Shown piece after piece: positions 43,027 to 53,061 of a stretch of DNA of 64,000 nt. Made by a program: the position numbers and the translations under genes. This DNA comes from TMP-86 sp039807285 (GTDB taxonomy: Bacteria > Pseudomonadota > Gammaproteobacteria > Steroidobacterales > Steroidobacteraceae), in the NCBI GenBank assembly GCA_044226785.1, contig JBGAGK010000024.1, positions 8,855 to 72,854 on the forward strand, written 5' to 3'. The number at the start of each line of letters is the position of its first letter. Position 1 is the stretch's first letter. The notes under the pieces are model-generated. The model did not search any database. It was given only the letters and a program-made list of their open reading frames with translations, and had not been told where the DNA came from.

Positions 43027-45627
43027 GTGCACACGTTCACGTCACGTCTGGCAATCCTGATCGGCGTTGCGGGTCTTGCGAACTTCGCGCAGGGAGCGGC
43101 GGAGTTCACTTCGCTCCTGCCTCGTGATGTGGTGCCGCTCCACTACGACCTGACCTTGCGCCCGGATGCTGCCGCGCTGCGTTTTACGGGACGGGTCGAG
43201 ATCGCGATCGAGGTCGAAAAGCCTGCGCGCAAGATCACGCTGAATTCGCTCGATCTGGACCTCAGGAGTGCCCGGGTCGATTCGCAACCGGCGAAGATCC
43301 GCATCGATCACGGGGCCCAGACGGCCACCTTCATGCTGGCGAGACCGCTCAAGCGTGGGACGCATCGTCTGACGATCGAATACACGGGCCCGATCCTGAC
43401 CCAGCCTTCAGGGCTGTTTGCCCTGGATTACACGCAGGCCGGCGCGGCCCGGCGCGCCCTGTACACCCAGTTCGAACCCACGGACGCGCGGCGGATGTTT
43501 CCGGGTTGGGATGAGCCGGCTTACAAGGCGACGTTCTCGCTTGAACTGGATGTGCGTGAGTCCGACGGAATGGCCATCAGCAACATGCCGGTTGCCAGTC
43601 GGGAACCCCGGTCCGGGGGGCGAGTGCGGGTGCGTTTCGAGCAGACGCCCAGGATGTCCACCTACCTGCTGTTCTTCGCGTTGGGGGATTTCGAGCGCAC
43701 CGTGGTGCAGGCAGCAGGCACGCAGATCGGGATCGTGACCCGTCGGGGGGATGCATCGAAAGGGCAATTTGCCCTGTCCGCCGCGACAGACGTCCTGAGC
43801 TGGTACAACGATTATTTCGGCGTGAAGTATCCGCTGCCCAAGCTCGACCTGATTGCGGCACCCGGCCAGAGCCAGTTCTTCGGCGCCATGGAAAACTGGG
43901 GTGCCATATTCTACTTCGATCGCGTGCTGCTGCTGGATCCGTCATTCTCCAGCGCAGACGATCGCCGCCGGGTATTCGAGGTGGTGGCGCACGAGGTCGC
44001 GCATCAGTGGTTCGGGGACCTGGTCACCATGGGCTGGTGGGATGACCTGTGGTTGAACGAGGGCTTCGCGAGCTGGATGGCCGATCGGGTGACTGCGCAA
44101 TTGCATCCGGAGTGGAATCAGGCGCTGGCGGAGGTCGATTCGCGCGAGTCGGCCATCCGGCTGGATGCGCTGGCCAGCACGCACCCCGTGGTCCAGCACA
44201 TCCTGTCTCCCGATGAGCTGAACCAGGCCTTCGATTCGATCACGTATTCGAAAGGGTCGGCTGTCTTGCGGATGCTGGAGAGTTTCGTGGGCGCGGATGC
44301 CTGGCGCGAGGGCGTGCGCCGGTACATCGCGGCGCACGCGCTGGGGAACACCCGCAATGATGACCTGTGGACGGCTGTGGAATCCGCTGCGGGAAAACCC
44401 GTGAGCCGCATTGCCCATGATTTCACGCTGCAGCCGGGAGTGCCTCTGATCCGGGTGGAGCAGGTGCGCTGTGAGCAGGGGCATTCCGTGGCGGAATTGT
44501 CGCAGGGCGAATTTCAGGCGGACCGCATCGTTGACAAGCCCCGCAGCTGGCAGGTCCCGGTGATTCTCGGAACGAAGGCGCAGTCGATGACAGTGCTGGT
44601 GATGGGGCGCGGGGTTGCGAGTGTTTCGGGGTGCGAACCCGTGGTGGTGAACCGGGGGCAGGCGGGATATTTTCGCACCCTGTACGCGCCGGCTGTGTTT
44701 GACGTGCTGGCTCGCTACTACGCTGATCTGGATGCGGTCGATCAGCTCGGCCTGTTATCCGATGCCTGGGCGTTGGGCCTGACGGGCCAACAGCCCGCGG
44801 CGGATGCGCTGAACCTGATCCGGGGCATGAGCCTCGATGCTGCGCCGGAACTGTGGCAGCGTGCGGCCGGCATCATCGACTTCATCGGCAACCTGTGCGG
44901 CGAAAATATTCGCACGAGAGCTGTCGTGGCCCGCTTCGCTGGTGCACGGCTCGGTGCCAAGCTGGCGCAGCTCGGCTGGTCGGGCCCGCAGGGCGAGCCC
45001 GACAATGTGTCCAGCCTGCGCAATACCCTGCTCGAGGTGCTCGGCGATCTGGGCGATCCGCAGGTGGTGGCCGAGGCACGGACGCGTTTCACGAATGAAG
45101 ACAAAGTGCCGATTCCGGCGGCCCAGCGGCAGGCCATCCTCGGTGTGGTCGCCGTCAATGCGGATCCGGCCACCTGGGAGAAGATGCATGCGATGGCCAG
45201 GGCCGAAACCGAACCTCTGGTGCGCCGGCAACGCTATCAGTGGCTGGGAGAAGTCAACGAGCCTGTGCTGGCGCAACGGGCGCTGGATCTGGCGCTGAGC
45301 GGCGAACCTTCCCAGACCGACGCGGCCGGCATGATCTCGGCGGTCGCCTACCGTCACCCTCGGCTGGCATTCGAGTTTGCAGCGGCCCATGCCACCGCAG
45401 TTCGCTCCAGGGTCGATGCGTCCATGAGGGACAGCTACATCGTGGGGCTCGCCCGGCGCGCCGGCGATGCGGCGATCATCCCGCTCCTGGAGCAATGGGC
45501 GAAGGCCAACATGCCCGACACCGCCCGTCGTGCACTGGACACCGCGGTTGCGGAAATCAGCCATCGGGCGGGGCTGCGCCTGAAACGCCTGCCTGATATC
45601 ATTGCCTGGCTTGAACAGCACGACTGA
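43027..45627 (+). CDS. M1-family zinc aminopeptidase, exported
   Basis: 866 residues from GTG 43027, with AGGAG 6 bases before it. A signal peptide ends near AQGAAE. The M1 catalytic domain contains the substrate-binding GAMEN (286-290), HEVAHQWFGD (His322, Glu323, His326) and the third zinc ligand Glu345 in LWLNEGFASW. The C-terminal ERAP1-like helical domain is complete (to about 860). It removes N-terminal residues from peptides in the periplasm. It overlaps the phytanoyl-dioxygenase gene by 26 bases. Confidence 0.95.
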   Translation: MHTFTSRLAILIGVAGLANFAQGAAEFTSLLPRDVVPLHYDLTLRPDAAALRFTGRVEIAIEVEKPARKITLNSLDLDLRSARVDSQPAKIRIDHGAQTATFMLARPLKRGTHRLTIEYTGPILTQPSGLFALDYTQAGAARRALYTQFEPTDARRMFPGWDEPAYKATFSLELDVRESDGMAISNMPVASREPRSGGRVRVRFEQTPRMSTYLLFFALGDFERTVVQAAGTQIGIVTRRGDASKGQFALSAATDVLSWYNDYFGVKYPLPKLDLIAAPGQSQFFGAMENWGAIFYFDRVLLLDPSFSSADDRRRVFEVVAHEVAHQWFGDLVTMGWWDDLWLNEGFASWMADRVTAQLHPEWNQALAEVDSRESAIRLDALASTHPVVQHILSPDELNQAFDSITYSKGSAVLRMLESFVGADAWREGVRRYIAAHALGNTRNDDLWTAVESAAGKPVSRIAHDFTLQPGVPLIRVEQVRCEQGHSVAELSQGEFQADRIVDKPRSWQVPVILGTKAQSMTVLVMGRGVASVSGCEPVVVNRGQAGYFRTLYAPAVFDVLARYYADLDAVDQLGLLSDAWALGLTGQQPAADALNLIRGMSLDAAPELWQRAAGIIDFIGNLCGENIRTRAVVARFAGARLGAKLAQLGWSGPQGEPDNVSSLRNTLLEVLGDLGDPQVVAEARTRFTNEDKVPIPAAQRQAILGVVAVNADPATWEKMHAMARAETEPLVRRQRYQWLGEVNEPVLAQRALDLALSGEPSQTDAAGMISAVAYRHPRLAFEFAAAHATAVRSRVDASMRDSYIVGLARRAGDAAIIPLLEQWAKANMPDTARRALDTAVAEISHRAGLRLKRLPDIIAWLEQHD

Positions 45628-46438
45628 AACGTTTCCGCTCTCCGGGGATCTGATCCGCGACTTCCAGCGGGACGGTGCGGTCTGCGTGCGTGGCCTGTTC
45701 AGTGCGGCACAGATCGAGCAATTGCGCGAAGGGATCGACGCCAACCTCGCGCAGCCCAGCCCGCGTGCCAAGGTCGCGAGCCGCGCGGATGACCCGGGCC
45801 AGTTCATCGAGGATTTCTGCAACTGGCAGGAAAACGGGCAGTACCGGCGCTTCATATTCGAATCGCCCCTGGCGTCGGTAGCCGGCCGTCTGATGCGCAG
45901 CCACAGCGCGCGGCTCTACCACGATCACATGCTGACCAAGGAGTCCGGCACGCGCCAGCGCACGCCCTGGCATCAGGATCAGCCCTACTACAACATCGAA
46001 GGACGGCAGAACTGCAGCTTCTGGATTCCGGTGGATCCGGTGACACGGGAGTCGACGCTGGAGTTCGTGGCAGGCTCCCATCTGGGGCCCTGGCTCATGC
46101 CGCGTTCCTTCATGGATTCCCAGGCCCGCTGGTTCCCGGAAGGCACGCTCGCCGACCTGCCGGATGTTGAAGCACAGCGCGAGCGGTACCGGATTCTCGG
46201 CTGGGCACTCGAACCGGGCGATGCCGTATGTTTCCACATGCTCACGCTCCATGCCTCGGCTGGCGTGAGCGGTGGACGGCGCCGGCGGGTGTTTTCGGTG
46301 CGGTTTCTGGGCGATGACATCACGCATGCGCCACGCCGCTGGAAAACCTCACCGGAGTTCCCCGGACTCGTGGACGAACTGCCGCCGGGCGCGGCGATGC
46401 AGCACCCACTGTTTCCCGAGTTGTGGCGGGCCGGCTGA
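45602..46438 (+). CDS. Phytanoyl-CoA dioxygenase (PhyH) family oxygenase
   Basis: 278 residues, starting at TTG 45602 inside the end of the aminopeptidase gene. No ATG with a ribosome site precedes the conserved part, so the start is coupled and uncertain. The 2OG-Fe(II) core shows TPWHQDQPYYNIEG (His and Asp ligands), FWIPVDPVTRESTLEFVAGSHLG and GDAVCFHMLTLHASAGVSGGRRRRVFSVRFLGDD, supplying the second His and the 2OG-binding Arg. It hydroxylates small organic substrates; which one is unknown. Confidence 0.87.
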   Translation: MPGLNSTTETFPLSGDLIRDFQRDGAVCVRGLFSAAQIEQLREGIDANLAQPSPRAKVASRADDPGQFIEDFCNWQENGQYRRFIFESPLASVAGRLMRSHSARLYHDHMLTKESGTRQRTPWHQDQPYYNIEGRQNCSFWIPVDPVTRESTLEFVAGSHLGPWLMPRSFMDSQARWFPEGTLADLPDVEAQRERYRILGWALEPGDAVCFHMLTLHASAGVSGGRRRRVFSVRFLGDDITHAPRRWKTSPEFPGLVDELPPGAAMQHPLFPELWRAG

Positions 46439-46593
46439 CCTGGCGCAATAGCCCGCAAGCAAGCTGACTTCTCTCTTGCATTCCTGTGTGGGCCGACTTG
46501 CAATCCGCCCTCCGTGGGTGGATATTCCGCGCAGCGTCTGCGAATCTCGGGACGCACGATCCCGAACCAACGACAAATCACAAGGGGACAATC

Positions 46594-47046
46594 ATGAAGA
46601 TGAGTGCAGTTTTGCTGGGTCTTTCAATGGTGCTGGGTACGACCGTGGCATTGGCGGACTTCGAGGAATTCAAGGATTACACCCGCAGCGAATCGGTTCT
46701 CGATGTCACCACCATCAAGGTGAAATCGAACATGGACGACGCTTATCTGGAAGGGTTGAAGCGCACCTGGGTGGATTCCATGGCAGTCCAGAAGAAGCTG
46801 GGCTACATCGAGGAATACCACATCTATGTCTCGGACCTGCCGTCCAGCGGAAACTTCAACATGGTGCTGGTGATCAAGTTCAAGAACGATTCCATGTTCA
46901 CGCCAAACAAGGCGCGATACGACGCGTTCATGAAGGAATGGGGCGCTGAGCGCAACAAGAAGACGACCGAAATTGCCCAGCGTGATTACCCCGCGATGCG
47001 CGAGATCACGGGCGAATATCACATGCGCGAAGTGACGATGAAGTAG
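46594..47046 (+). CDS. Small exported protein of unknown function
   Basis: 150 residues. A signal peptide (MKMSAVLLGLSMVLGTTVALA) is followed by a mature part of about 130 residues: DYTRSESVLDVTTIKVKSNMDDAYLEGLKRTWVDSMAVQKKLGYIEEYHIYVSDLPSSGNFNMVLVIKFKN and a charged C-terminus. The alternating strands and helices recall dimeric alpha-beta barrel (NIPSNAP/ABM-like) proteins, but I cannot name the family. AAGGGG precedes the ATG. A hairpin at 47068-47087 follows. Probably monocistronic. Confidence 0.75.
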   Translation: MKMSAVLLGLSMVLGTTVALADFEEFKDYTRSESVLDVTTIKVKSNMDDAYLEGLKRTWVDSMAVQKKLGYIEEYHIYVSDLPSSGNFNMVLVIKFKNDSMFTPNKARYDAFMKEWGAERNKKTTEIAQRDYPAMREITGEYHMREVTMK

Positions 47047-47067
47047 ACCTGCGGCAGAACGGGATGC

Positions 47068-47087
47068 GGCCCGCCCAGCGGCGGGCC
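47068..47087. terminator. Strong GC hairpin between convergent genes
   Basis: GGCCCGCC-CAGC-GGCGGGCC is a perfect 8-bp stem with a 4-base loop, 21 bases after the small exported gene and 64 bases after the stop of the convergent M3 peptidase. There is no T tract, so it may need Rho or act as a pause or 3'-end stabiliser. Its position suggests bidirectional 3'-end function. Confidence 0.45.
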
Positions 47088-47151
47088 ACACTCCCCTGGA
47101 TGCAGGCCCCGGCACCGGGAGCAGGCACCGGGAGGGGGGACCGAATCCCTC

Positions 47152-49197
47152 TCAGTGCGCCGCGAATTCCGCGCCGATCCAGCGGCTGAAGGCCTGCATG
47201 TTCTGCGGGCGCCCGAGGAAATTCCTCACCAGGTCATTGGCCGGGAGCGAACCGCCCGGTTCCAGCACTTCGCGGCGATAGCGCATGGGCACATCGCCCG
47301 ACAGCGGATCGGCCTGGTTGAAGCGTGAATAGAAATCCAGGGCGATCTCCTTGTCCCACATGTAGGTGTAGTAGGCCGAGGAGTAGCCGCCGAGATGACC
47401 GAATGAGGCGCTGCCATGGGTCCCGGGAATCGGGGTGACCAGGCTGTAACGCTTGAATGCGGCAGCTTCGACCGCGTCGGGATCGGTCTTCGACGGATCA
47501 CCCTTGTACATCTCGTAGGAAATGTCGGTGTAGACATTCTGGCGCGCAATGTTGCTGGCGCGCCCGAAGGTGGCGGCGCGGTTCATGCGCTTCACCAGTT
47601 CCTCCGGGATGGGTGCGTTGGTCCGGTAGTGTCGCGCGAAACGGGACAGTACCGCGGGACTCCTGATCAGTTCCTCGAGCATCTGCGAGGGCGCCTCGAC
47701 GAAATCCGATTCCATGCTGATGCCGCTGATACCGGCCCAGCGCTGCTGTCCGCCGAGGATCATGTGCATGAGGTGGCCGAACTCGTGGAAGAAGGTCTCC
47801 ACGTCGCTGTACACCATGAGCGCGGGGTCCTGCGCCGTGGGCGCCGGAAAATTGCACACCAGGGCCGCTTCGGGCAACTGCCGCCCGAGCACGCCGTCCA
47901 GTATCGGGATCATCTCCGCGTGACTGTACTTGCCGGGACGCGGATGCATGTCGAGATAGAACCGGCCGATGACCTTGCCATGGTCGAGCACCTGCCAGAC
48001 TTCCACTGACGGGTCCCATGCCGGGGCGCCCGTTTCGCGACGGAAGCTGACCGAGAACAGCGCTGCGGCCGTGTCCAGGATCCCCTGCTTCACGCGCTCG
48101 TAAGGGAAATAGGGGCGCACGGACTGGGAGTCGAAATCGTATTCCGCGCGCCGCAGCTGCTCCATGAAGTAGCTGCTCTCGTGCACGAAGATCTGCGAAG
48201 CACCCGGATCGACCTTGCGCTTCTGGGCCAGCAGCATCCTGAACTCGCGCTCGGCACCGGGGCGCGTGACCTCATCCAGTTCGGAAATGAACCGGGCGAT
48301 GTGGGCGCCGCTTCCGATCATGCTGTCGGCCGTGTTGTAGTCGGCCCAGGATGGGTATCCCAGGAGCTTCGCGACTTCGTAGCGCGCCTGCATCATCTCG
48401 CGCAGTACGCCTTCGTTCACCGGATAGGCTCGGGTGGCGAAGGCGATCAACAGCTTCCGGCGCAGCGCGTCGCTGCTGGCAAACTGCATGACGGGGAAAT
48501 AGTCCGGATAGTTCGTGGTGATCCTGATCTTGCCGTCCGGCCCGGGCTTGTGATCGGCGATGAAGTCGGCAGGCAGGCCGGCGAGTTCGTGCGCATCGGC
48601 GACGACGGACCTCGTACCATCGTTGATGTTGCGATCGAAGCGGGACATCGCATCGGTGATCCTGTCCTGCAGCGTCTTGAGCTTCGCGCGGGTCGCAGGA
48701 TCCCGATCCACGCCCGCCAGTCGGAATTGCAGCAACTGACGGGTCACGTAATGCCGGGTTGCGGCGTCGGCCCTGGCAATGTCCAGGGCAGTCAGTGCAC
48801 GGTAGATCCCGGGATCCAGCGACATGGCCGTGCGGAATGCGCTGGCCTCGCGTGTCATGGCGCTGGCACGATCGCGGAAGGCCGCATCGGGGTGCACGGC
48901 TTCCATCAGGCCCGCAAAGAACGAGGCGGAGTCGGCGTGCATGATGGCTTCGTCGAAGGGAGCCAGCGTGTTGTCCAGCGTGCGCGGACCGCGTACCGCC
49001 TTGAGGCGGTCGAGTGCGCGCCGGGCGGTGGCCAGATGCGACTGTTCAGTGGCCTCGAACGCAGCCACATCCGGGTGGCCTGACCACAGGGAGGGTTGTA
49101 TCGGTACGTTTGCAGCGTGGATGTTAATGGTGGCGAACAGGGTCATTGCGGCACAGGTGTGTCGCAAGCCCCTCAGGGTTCCTGTCGAGATGGGCAT
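47152..49197 (-). CDS. M3-family zinc oligopeptidase, exported
   Basis: 681 residues, with AAGGA 7 bases before ATG 49197 and a signal peptide (1-29, ending NIHAAN). The M3 (thimet/Dcp-like) catalytic motif FFHEFGHLMH lies at 469-478 with His471 and His475. It is followed by GISMESDFVEAPSQMLEE, which supplies the downstream glutamate ligand. The C-terminal lid region YSSAYYTYMWDKEIALDFYSRF is the usual substrate-tyrosine loop. It degrades short peptides in the periplasm, complementing the S9 and M1 enzymes nearby. Confidence 0.93.
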   Translation of the reverse strand: MPISTGTLRGLRHTCAAMTLFATINIHAANVPIQPSLWSGHPDVAAFEATEQSHLATARRALDRLKAVRGPRTLDNTLAPFDEAIMHADSASFFAGLMEAVHPDAAFRDRASAMTREASAFRTAMSLDPGIYRALTALDIARADAATRHYVTRQLLQFRLAGVDRDPATRAKLKTLQDRITDAMSRFDRNINDGTRSVVADAHELAGLPADFIADHKPGPDGKIRITTNYPDYFPVMQFASSDALRRKLLIAFATRAYPVNEGVLREMMQARYEVAKLLGYPSWADYNTADSMIGSGAHIARFISELDEVTRPGAEREFRMLLAQKRKVDPGASQIFVHESSYFMEQLRRAEYDFDSQSVRPYFPYERVKQGILDTAAALFSVSFRRETGAPAWDPSVEVWQVLDHGKVIGRFYLDMHPRPGKYSHAEMIPILDGVLGRQLPEAALVCNFPAPTAQDPALMVYSDVETFFHEFGHLMHMILGGQQRWAGISGISMESDFVEAPSQMLEELIRSPAVLSRFARHYRTNAPIPEELVKRMNRAATFGRASNIARQNVYTDISYEMYKGDPSKTDPDAVEAAAFKRYSLVTPIPGTHGSASFGHLGGYSSAYYTYMWDKEIALDFYSRFNQADPLSGDVPMRYRREVLEPGGSLPANDLVRNFLGRPQNMQAFSRWIGAEFAAH

Positions 49198-49321
49198 GGA
49201 GGATTCCTTTCATCTGATGCGGGACCGGCGCAGGGTCGCAGGCCGGCAACCGTCGATGGCCGATTATGCTTCAAACGGGCGCTTCCATACCACGGACACG
49301 CGAGGGTGATAGCATCTGGAA

Positions 49322-51649
49322 ATGTCCCGTGCAGGATTTCGCAACGGGCGGCGTCCCGCCGCGTCGATGTCATGCTGTGTGGTCGTGATCCTGGTTGCCC
49401 TGATGGGGGCGGGCCGGGCTTTCGCGGGATCGGCCATACGGAGCGATGCAGACATCGATGCCCTCATCGCCCGCATGACCCTCGAGGAAAAGGCCGGGCA
49501 GCTCACGCTGCTGAGCGATGCGATCCGTGCCGGTGACCTTGCCGCAAATCCGGCCACGACACGCCGTGCGGCGCAGGCGCTCGAGCAGGACATCCGCGCC
49601 GGGCGGGTCGGTGCGCTGTTTCAGGGTGTGGGGGCGGCTTCTGCGCGCCGTGTGCAGCAGCTGGCCGTGGAGGAATCCCGCCTCGGGATTCCGTTGTTGC
49701 TGGGCGCCGATGTCATCCACGGTCTTTACACCGTGTTTCCCATCCCGCTGGCCGAGGCTGCGAGCTTCGACCCTTCGCTGGCCGAACGCACGGCGCATGC
49801 CGCGGCTCGCCAGGCCACCGCTGCGGGCATCAAGTGGACCTTCGCGCCCATGGTGGATATCGCCCGCGATGAGCGCTGGGGCCGGGTGGCGGAGGGCGCC
49901 GGCGAGGATGTGCTGCTGGGATCGCGTTTCGCCGCGGCCCGGGTGCGTGGCTTCCAGGGCAGGGATCTGGCAGCTCCGGATGCATTGCTGGCCTGCCCGA
50001 AGCATTTCGCAGCCTATGGTGCGGTGGCGGGCGGCATGGAATACAACACCGTGGATATCTCACTTCCCACGCTGTGGCAGATCCACCTGCCCCCGTTCAG
50101 GGCGGCTTTCGATGCGGGCGCGCTGTCCACGATGAGTGCCTTCAACGAATTCAACGGAGTCCCGGCCAGCGCCAACCCCTATCTGCTGCATGAGGTGCTG
50201 CGCCAGCGGTTCGGATTCACGGGATTCGTCGTCTCGGATTACACCGCGGACGAGGAACTCATCGCACATGGCTTTGCCGCCGACGGGCCGGATGCTGCAC
50301 GGCTGGCCTTCAATGCCGGTGTCGACATGAGCATGCAGAGCGATCTGTATGCGCGCTATCTTCCCGAACTGGTACGAAGCGGCACGGTCACGATGGCGCG
50401 GCTGGATCAGGCCGTGCGCCGGGTGTTGCGCGTCAAGCGCGATCTGGGATTGTTCGAGCAGCCCTATGCAACCATGGACCCGGAGCGGGAACGCCGGGAG
50501 CGTGTTGCGCCGGATATCGACGCACTGGCGCGCGAGGCGGCGCAGCGCTCCATCGTACTGCTGAAGAATGAAGGATCACTCCTCCCACTGCGTCCATCAG
50601 GACAGAGGCTCGCTCTCATCGGCCCGTTCGCCGACAATCGTGCCGACCTGTTCGGACCCTGGGCCATTTTCGGCGATGCATCGCGGGCCGTGACTTTCGC
50701 GCAGGGCATCCGGGCCGCCCTGCGGGATCCCCGGGATCTTGCGGTGGTGAAGGGGAGTGAGGTGGAAAGACCCCTGCCCGGCGGGCTTGCCGCGGCCGAA
50801 AACGCAGCCCGGCATGCAGACGTGGTCCTGCTTGCCATCGGCGAATCCGCCAACATGTCGGGCGAGTCGCAGTCGCGGACGCGCATCATCATCCCGCAAG
50901 CGCAGATGGCCCTCGTCGAAAGGGTGGCACGCACGGGCAAACCGATGGTCGTGCTGTTGAGCAACGGTCGCGCCCTGGCATTGGAGGGTGCGGTGCTGCA
51001 GGCCCGGGCCATTCTCGAGACCTGGTTCCTGGGTTCACAGGCCGGCAATGCGCTGGCCGATGTGCTGTTCGGCGCCGTGAACCCCAGCGGCCATCTGCCG
51101 GTGAGCTTTCCGATGGAATCAGGACAGGAACCGTTCTTCTACGACCACAAGAGCACCGGGCGTCCTGCGCTGTCGGGCCAACCGCGTGATTTCAGGGCGC
51201 GTTACCGCAGTGTTCCGGATGAAGCACGATTCCCGTTCGGCTTTGGATTGGGCTACAGCCCGCTGCACTTTGCGGATCTTCGCCTGAGCTCCACGCATAT
51301 GGACTGGGATGGCAGGATTGCGATCCGCGCCCGCATCGTAAACACTGGCCGGCACGATGCATGGGCGCTTGCGCAGTTGTACATCCATGACCGGGTGGCG
51401 AGCCTGACCCGTCCGGTGCGTGAGCTCAAGGCCTTCTCGCGCATCCCGGTCGCGGCGGGTGGTTCTGCCGAGATCAGCTTCGATCTGGGCCGGAACGACC
51501 TGGCCTTCGTCGGTGCGGACCTCGAGTCGCGTGCCGAACCGGGATGGTTCGACGTATGGCTCGGCGATTCATCGGTGGATGGTCTGCACGCCCGATTCGA
51601 GCTGTTGCCGGGTTCCGTTGTGCCCTCTGCGGCCGCGGCTCATAATTGA
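49322..51649 (+). CDS. Glycoside hydrolase family 3 beta-glucosidase, BglX-like
   Basis: 775 residues with a signal peptide (to about AFAGSAIR). The GH3 N-terminal domain starts DADIDALIARMTLEEKAGQL, has KWTFAPMVDIARDERWGRVAEGAGED, CPKHFAAYG and the nucleophile region GFVVSDYTADEELIAHG. Tyr replaces the usual Trp of SDW, as in BglX relatives. The GH3 C-terminal domain (SIVLLKNEGSLLPL, ...SGESQSRTRI) and the fibronectin-III-like end are complete. It releases terminal beta-linked glucose or xylose from oligosaccharides in the periplasm. Confidence 0.93.
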   Translation: MSRAGFRNGRRPAASMSCCVVVILVALMGAGRAFAGSAIRSDADIDALIARMTLEEKAGQLTLLSDAIRAGDLAANPATTRRAAQALEQDIRAGRVGALFQGVGAASARRVQQLAVEESRLGIPLLLGADVIHGLYTVFPIPLAEAASFDPSLAERTAHAAARQATAAGIKWTFAPMVDIARDERWGRVAEGAGEDVLLGSRFAAARVRGFQGRDLAAPDALLACPKHFAAYGAVAGGMEYNTVDISLPTLWQIHLPPFRAAFDAGALSTMSAFNEFNGVPASANPYLLHEVLRQRFGFTGFVVSDYTADEELIAHGFAADGPDAARLAFNAGVDMSMQSDLYARYLPELVRSGTVTMARLDQAVRRVLRVKRDLGLFEQPYATMDPERERRERVAPDIDALAREAAQRSIVLLKNEGSLLPLRPSGQRLALIGPFADNRADLFGPWAIFGDASRAVTFAQGIRAALRDPRDLAVVKGSEVERPLPGGLAAAENAARHADVVLLAIGESANMSGESQSRTRIIIPQAQMALVERVARTGKPMVVLLSNGRALALEGAVLQARAILETWFLGSQAGNALADVLFGAVNPSGHLPVSFPMESGQEPFFYDHKSTGRPALSGQPRDFRARYRSVPDEARFPFGFGLGYSPLHFADLRLSSTHMDWDGRIAIRARIVNTGRHDAWALAQLYIHDRVASLTRPVRELKAFSRIPVAAGGSAEISFDLGRNDLAFVGADLESRAEPGWFDVWLGDSSVDGLHARFELLPGSVVPSAAAAHN

Positions 51650-51691
51650 TCCGCGGCGCTGGCCGGTCGCAATCTCCAGGTGGTGGGAAGG

Positions 51692-51748
51692 ATGAACATC
51701 AGTCATCGTGCGTTGCTGTCCGACCGCAAGCTGCGGAAGACGGCTTGA
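51692..51748 (+). other. Possible 18-codon leader frame before the MFS gene
   Basis: ATG 51692, preceded by GGGAAGG, opens a frame MNISHRALLSDRKLRKTA that stops at TGA 51746-51748, overlapping a TTG start of the MFS gene at 51745. It could be a translational-coupling leader peptide, or chance. Confidence 0.3.
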
Positions 51749-53061
51749 CTGCGGTCACGGGCGCGGCGGCGCCGACCATTCCCTGGCGGGTCTCGCTCCC
51801 GCTGCTCAGCACGGCCTTCATCATGTTCGGTGCCGGCATCCTGGGTTCGCTCCTGCCGTTGCGCTTCTCGGCGCAAGGCCTGTCGGATGGCCTGATCGGC
51901 ATGCTTGCCACGGCCGAGGCAATCGGCTTCCTGGTTGCCTGTCTGCAAGCGCATCGCATCATCGCGGCGGTGGGACTGGAGCGTGCCTATGCGTCCTTCG
52001 CTGGTCTCAAGGCCGTCGCCATCCTGGGGTTGCATTTTGCCGATGGCTTTGCGGTTCTTGCGTTGCTGCGATTCCTGATCGGCGTGAATGCCGCGGGCCT
52101 CGCAGTGGTGGTGGAGAGCTGGCTGAATGCCCTGGCTCCCAATGCCCAGCGCGGGCGGGTGCTCACGCTGTATGTGCTCACTTATGCCGTGTTCTTCGGA
52201 GTGGGCCAGTTGTTCGGACACAACCTGAACGTGCTCGGACCGGAGATGCTGTTCATCGCCGGCATCTCGACCACGCTTGCGCTGGTGCCCATGGTGGCCA
52301 TCGACGTGCATGCGCCGGCCATGCCCCGCCAGGTGCACATCCAGATCGCCCGGGCATTTGCCAATTCGCCGGTCAGCGTGCTGGCCTGCCTGCTCAACGG
52401 CCTGGTGTTGACGGCCTTCATTACCGTCGGCCCCCTGTTCGGCGCGCGCATCGGCCTGTCACAGAGCAGCATCGTGCTGCTCATGGCCTGCGTGTCGTTC
52501 GGCGGTCTCCTGCTGCAATGGCCCATCGGATACCTGTCCGACAAGGTGGACCGCCTGTACACGCTGATCGCAGTGGGCGCCGGCACATCCGGCATTGCGT
52601 TTGCGCTGGTCCATGTCAGCGGCCTGACGCCCTTCGTCCTGCTGGCCCTGCTGTTTGCGGTGTTCGGAGGTCTGGCCGAGAGCCTGTACGCCGTCGGCGT
52701 GGCGCATGCCAACGATCGCGCAAGTTCCGCCGACTATGTGGCCCTGTCCTCGACGCTGTTGTTCGTCTGGGCTCTGGGTGCCGCCATTGGTCCCACCACC
52801 GGCACCTATGCCATCCAGTTGCTCAAACCCAGCGCTTTCTTTGTTTATGTCATGTGCCTGAGCGTGCCGTTCTCGCTGTTTGCCATATGGCGCCTGTATC
52901 ATCGTTATCGCCGGCATCCAGCGGCGGACACGCGCGAGGAGTTCCTGGCCTATCCGCAGACCTCGCCCGAGATCTATGGCTGGCTGCCGTATCACAAGGG
53001 TAAACAGGGGGAGGGCGTGACTGACCAGCCACGCAAGGCAAGTCATGAACAAGACAGATGA
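51745..53061 (+). CDS. Major facilitator superfamily transporter (YcaD-like)
   Basis: 438 residues from TTG 51745, with GGAAG 5-7 bases before it; the frame is open back to 51646 but the extra part is not hydrophobic. Twelve helices are visible. The first, STAFIMFGAGILGSLLPLRFSAQGLSDGLIGMLATAEAIGFLVACLQAHRIIAAVGLERAYASF, has the MFS G-x-x-D/E-like loop. LFAVFGGLAESLYAVGVAHANDR lies in the second half. It resembles YcaD/UMF-type carriers whose substrate is unknown. The neighbouring GH3 enzyme could make it a sugar or glycoside product carrier (inference). It overlaps the cupin gene by 17 bases. Confidence 0.85.
   Translation: MTAVTGAAAPTIPWRVSLPLLSTAFIMFGAGILGSLLPLRFSAQGLSDGLIGMLATAEAIGFLVACLQAHRIIAAVGLERAYASFAGLKAVAILGLHFADGFAVLALLRFLIGVNAAGLAVVVESWLNALAPNAQRGRVLTLYVLTYAVFFGVGQLFGHNLNVLGPEMLFIAGISTTLALVPMVAIDVHAPAMPRQVHIQIARAFANSPVSVLACLLNGLVLTAFITVGPLFGARIGLSQSSIVLLMACVSFGGLLLQWPIGYLSDKVDRLYTLIAVGAGTSGIAFALVHVSGLTPFVLLALLFAVFGGLAESLYAVGVAHANDRASSADYVALSSTLLFVWALGAAIGPTTGTYAIQLLKPSAFFVYVMCLSVPFSLFAIWRLYHRYRRHPAADTREEFLAYPQTSPEIYGWLPYHKGKQGEGVTDQPRKASHEQDR

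Noticed and set aside
47104..47134. Direct repeat of GGCACCGGGAG near the M3 peptidase end
   Set aside because: Only two short imperfectly placed copies in GC-rich DNA; not distinguishable from chance.
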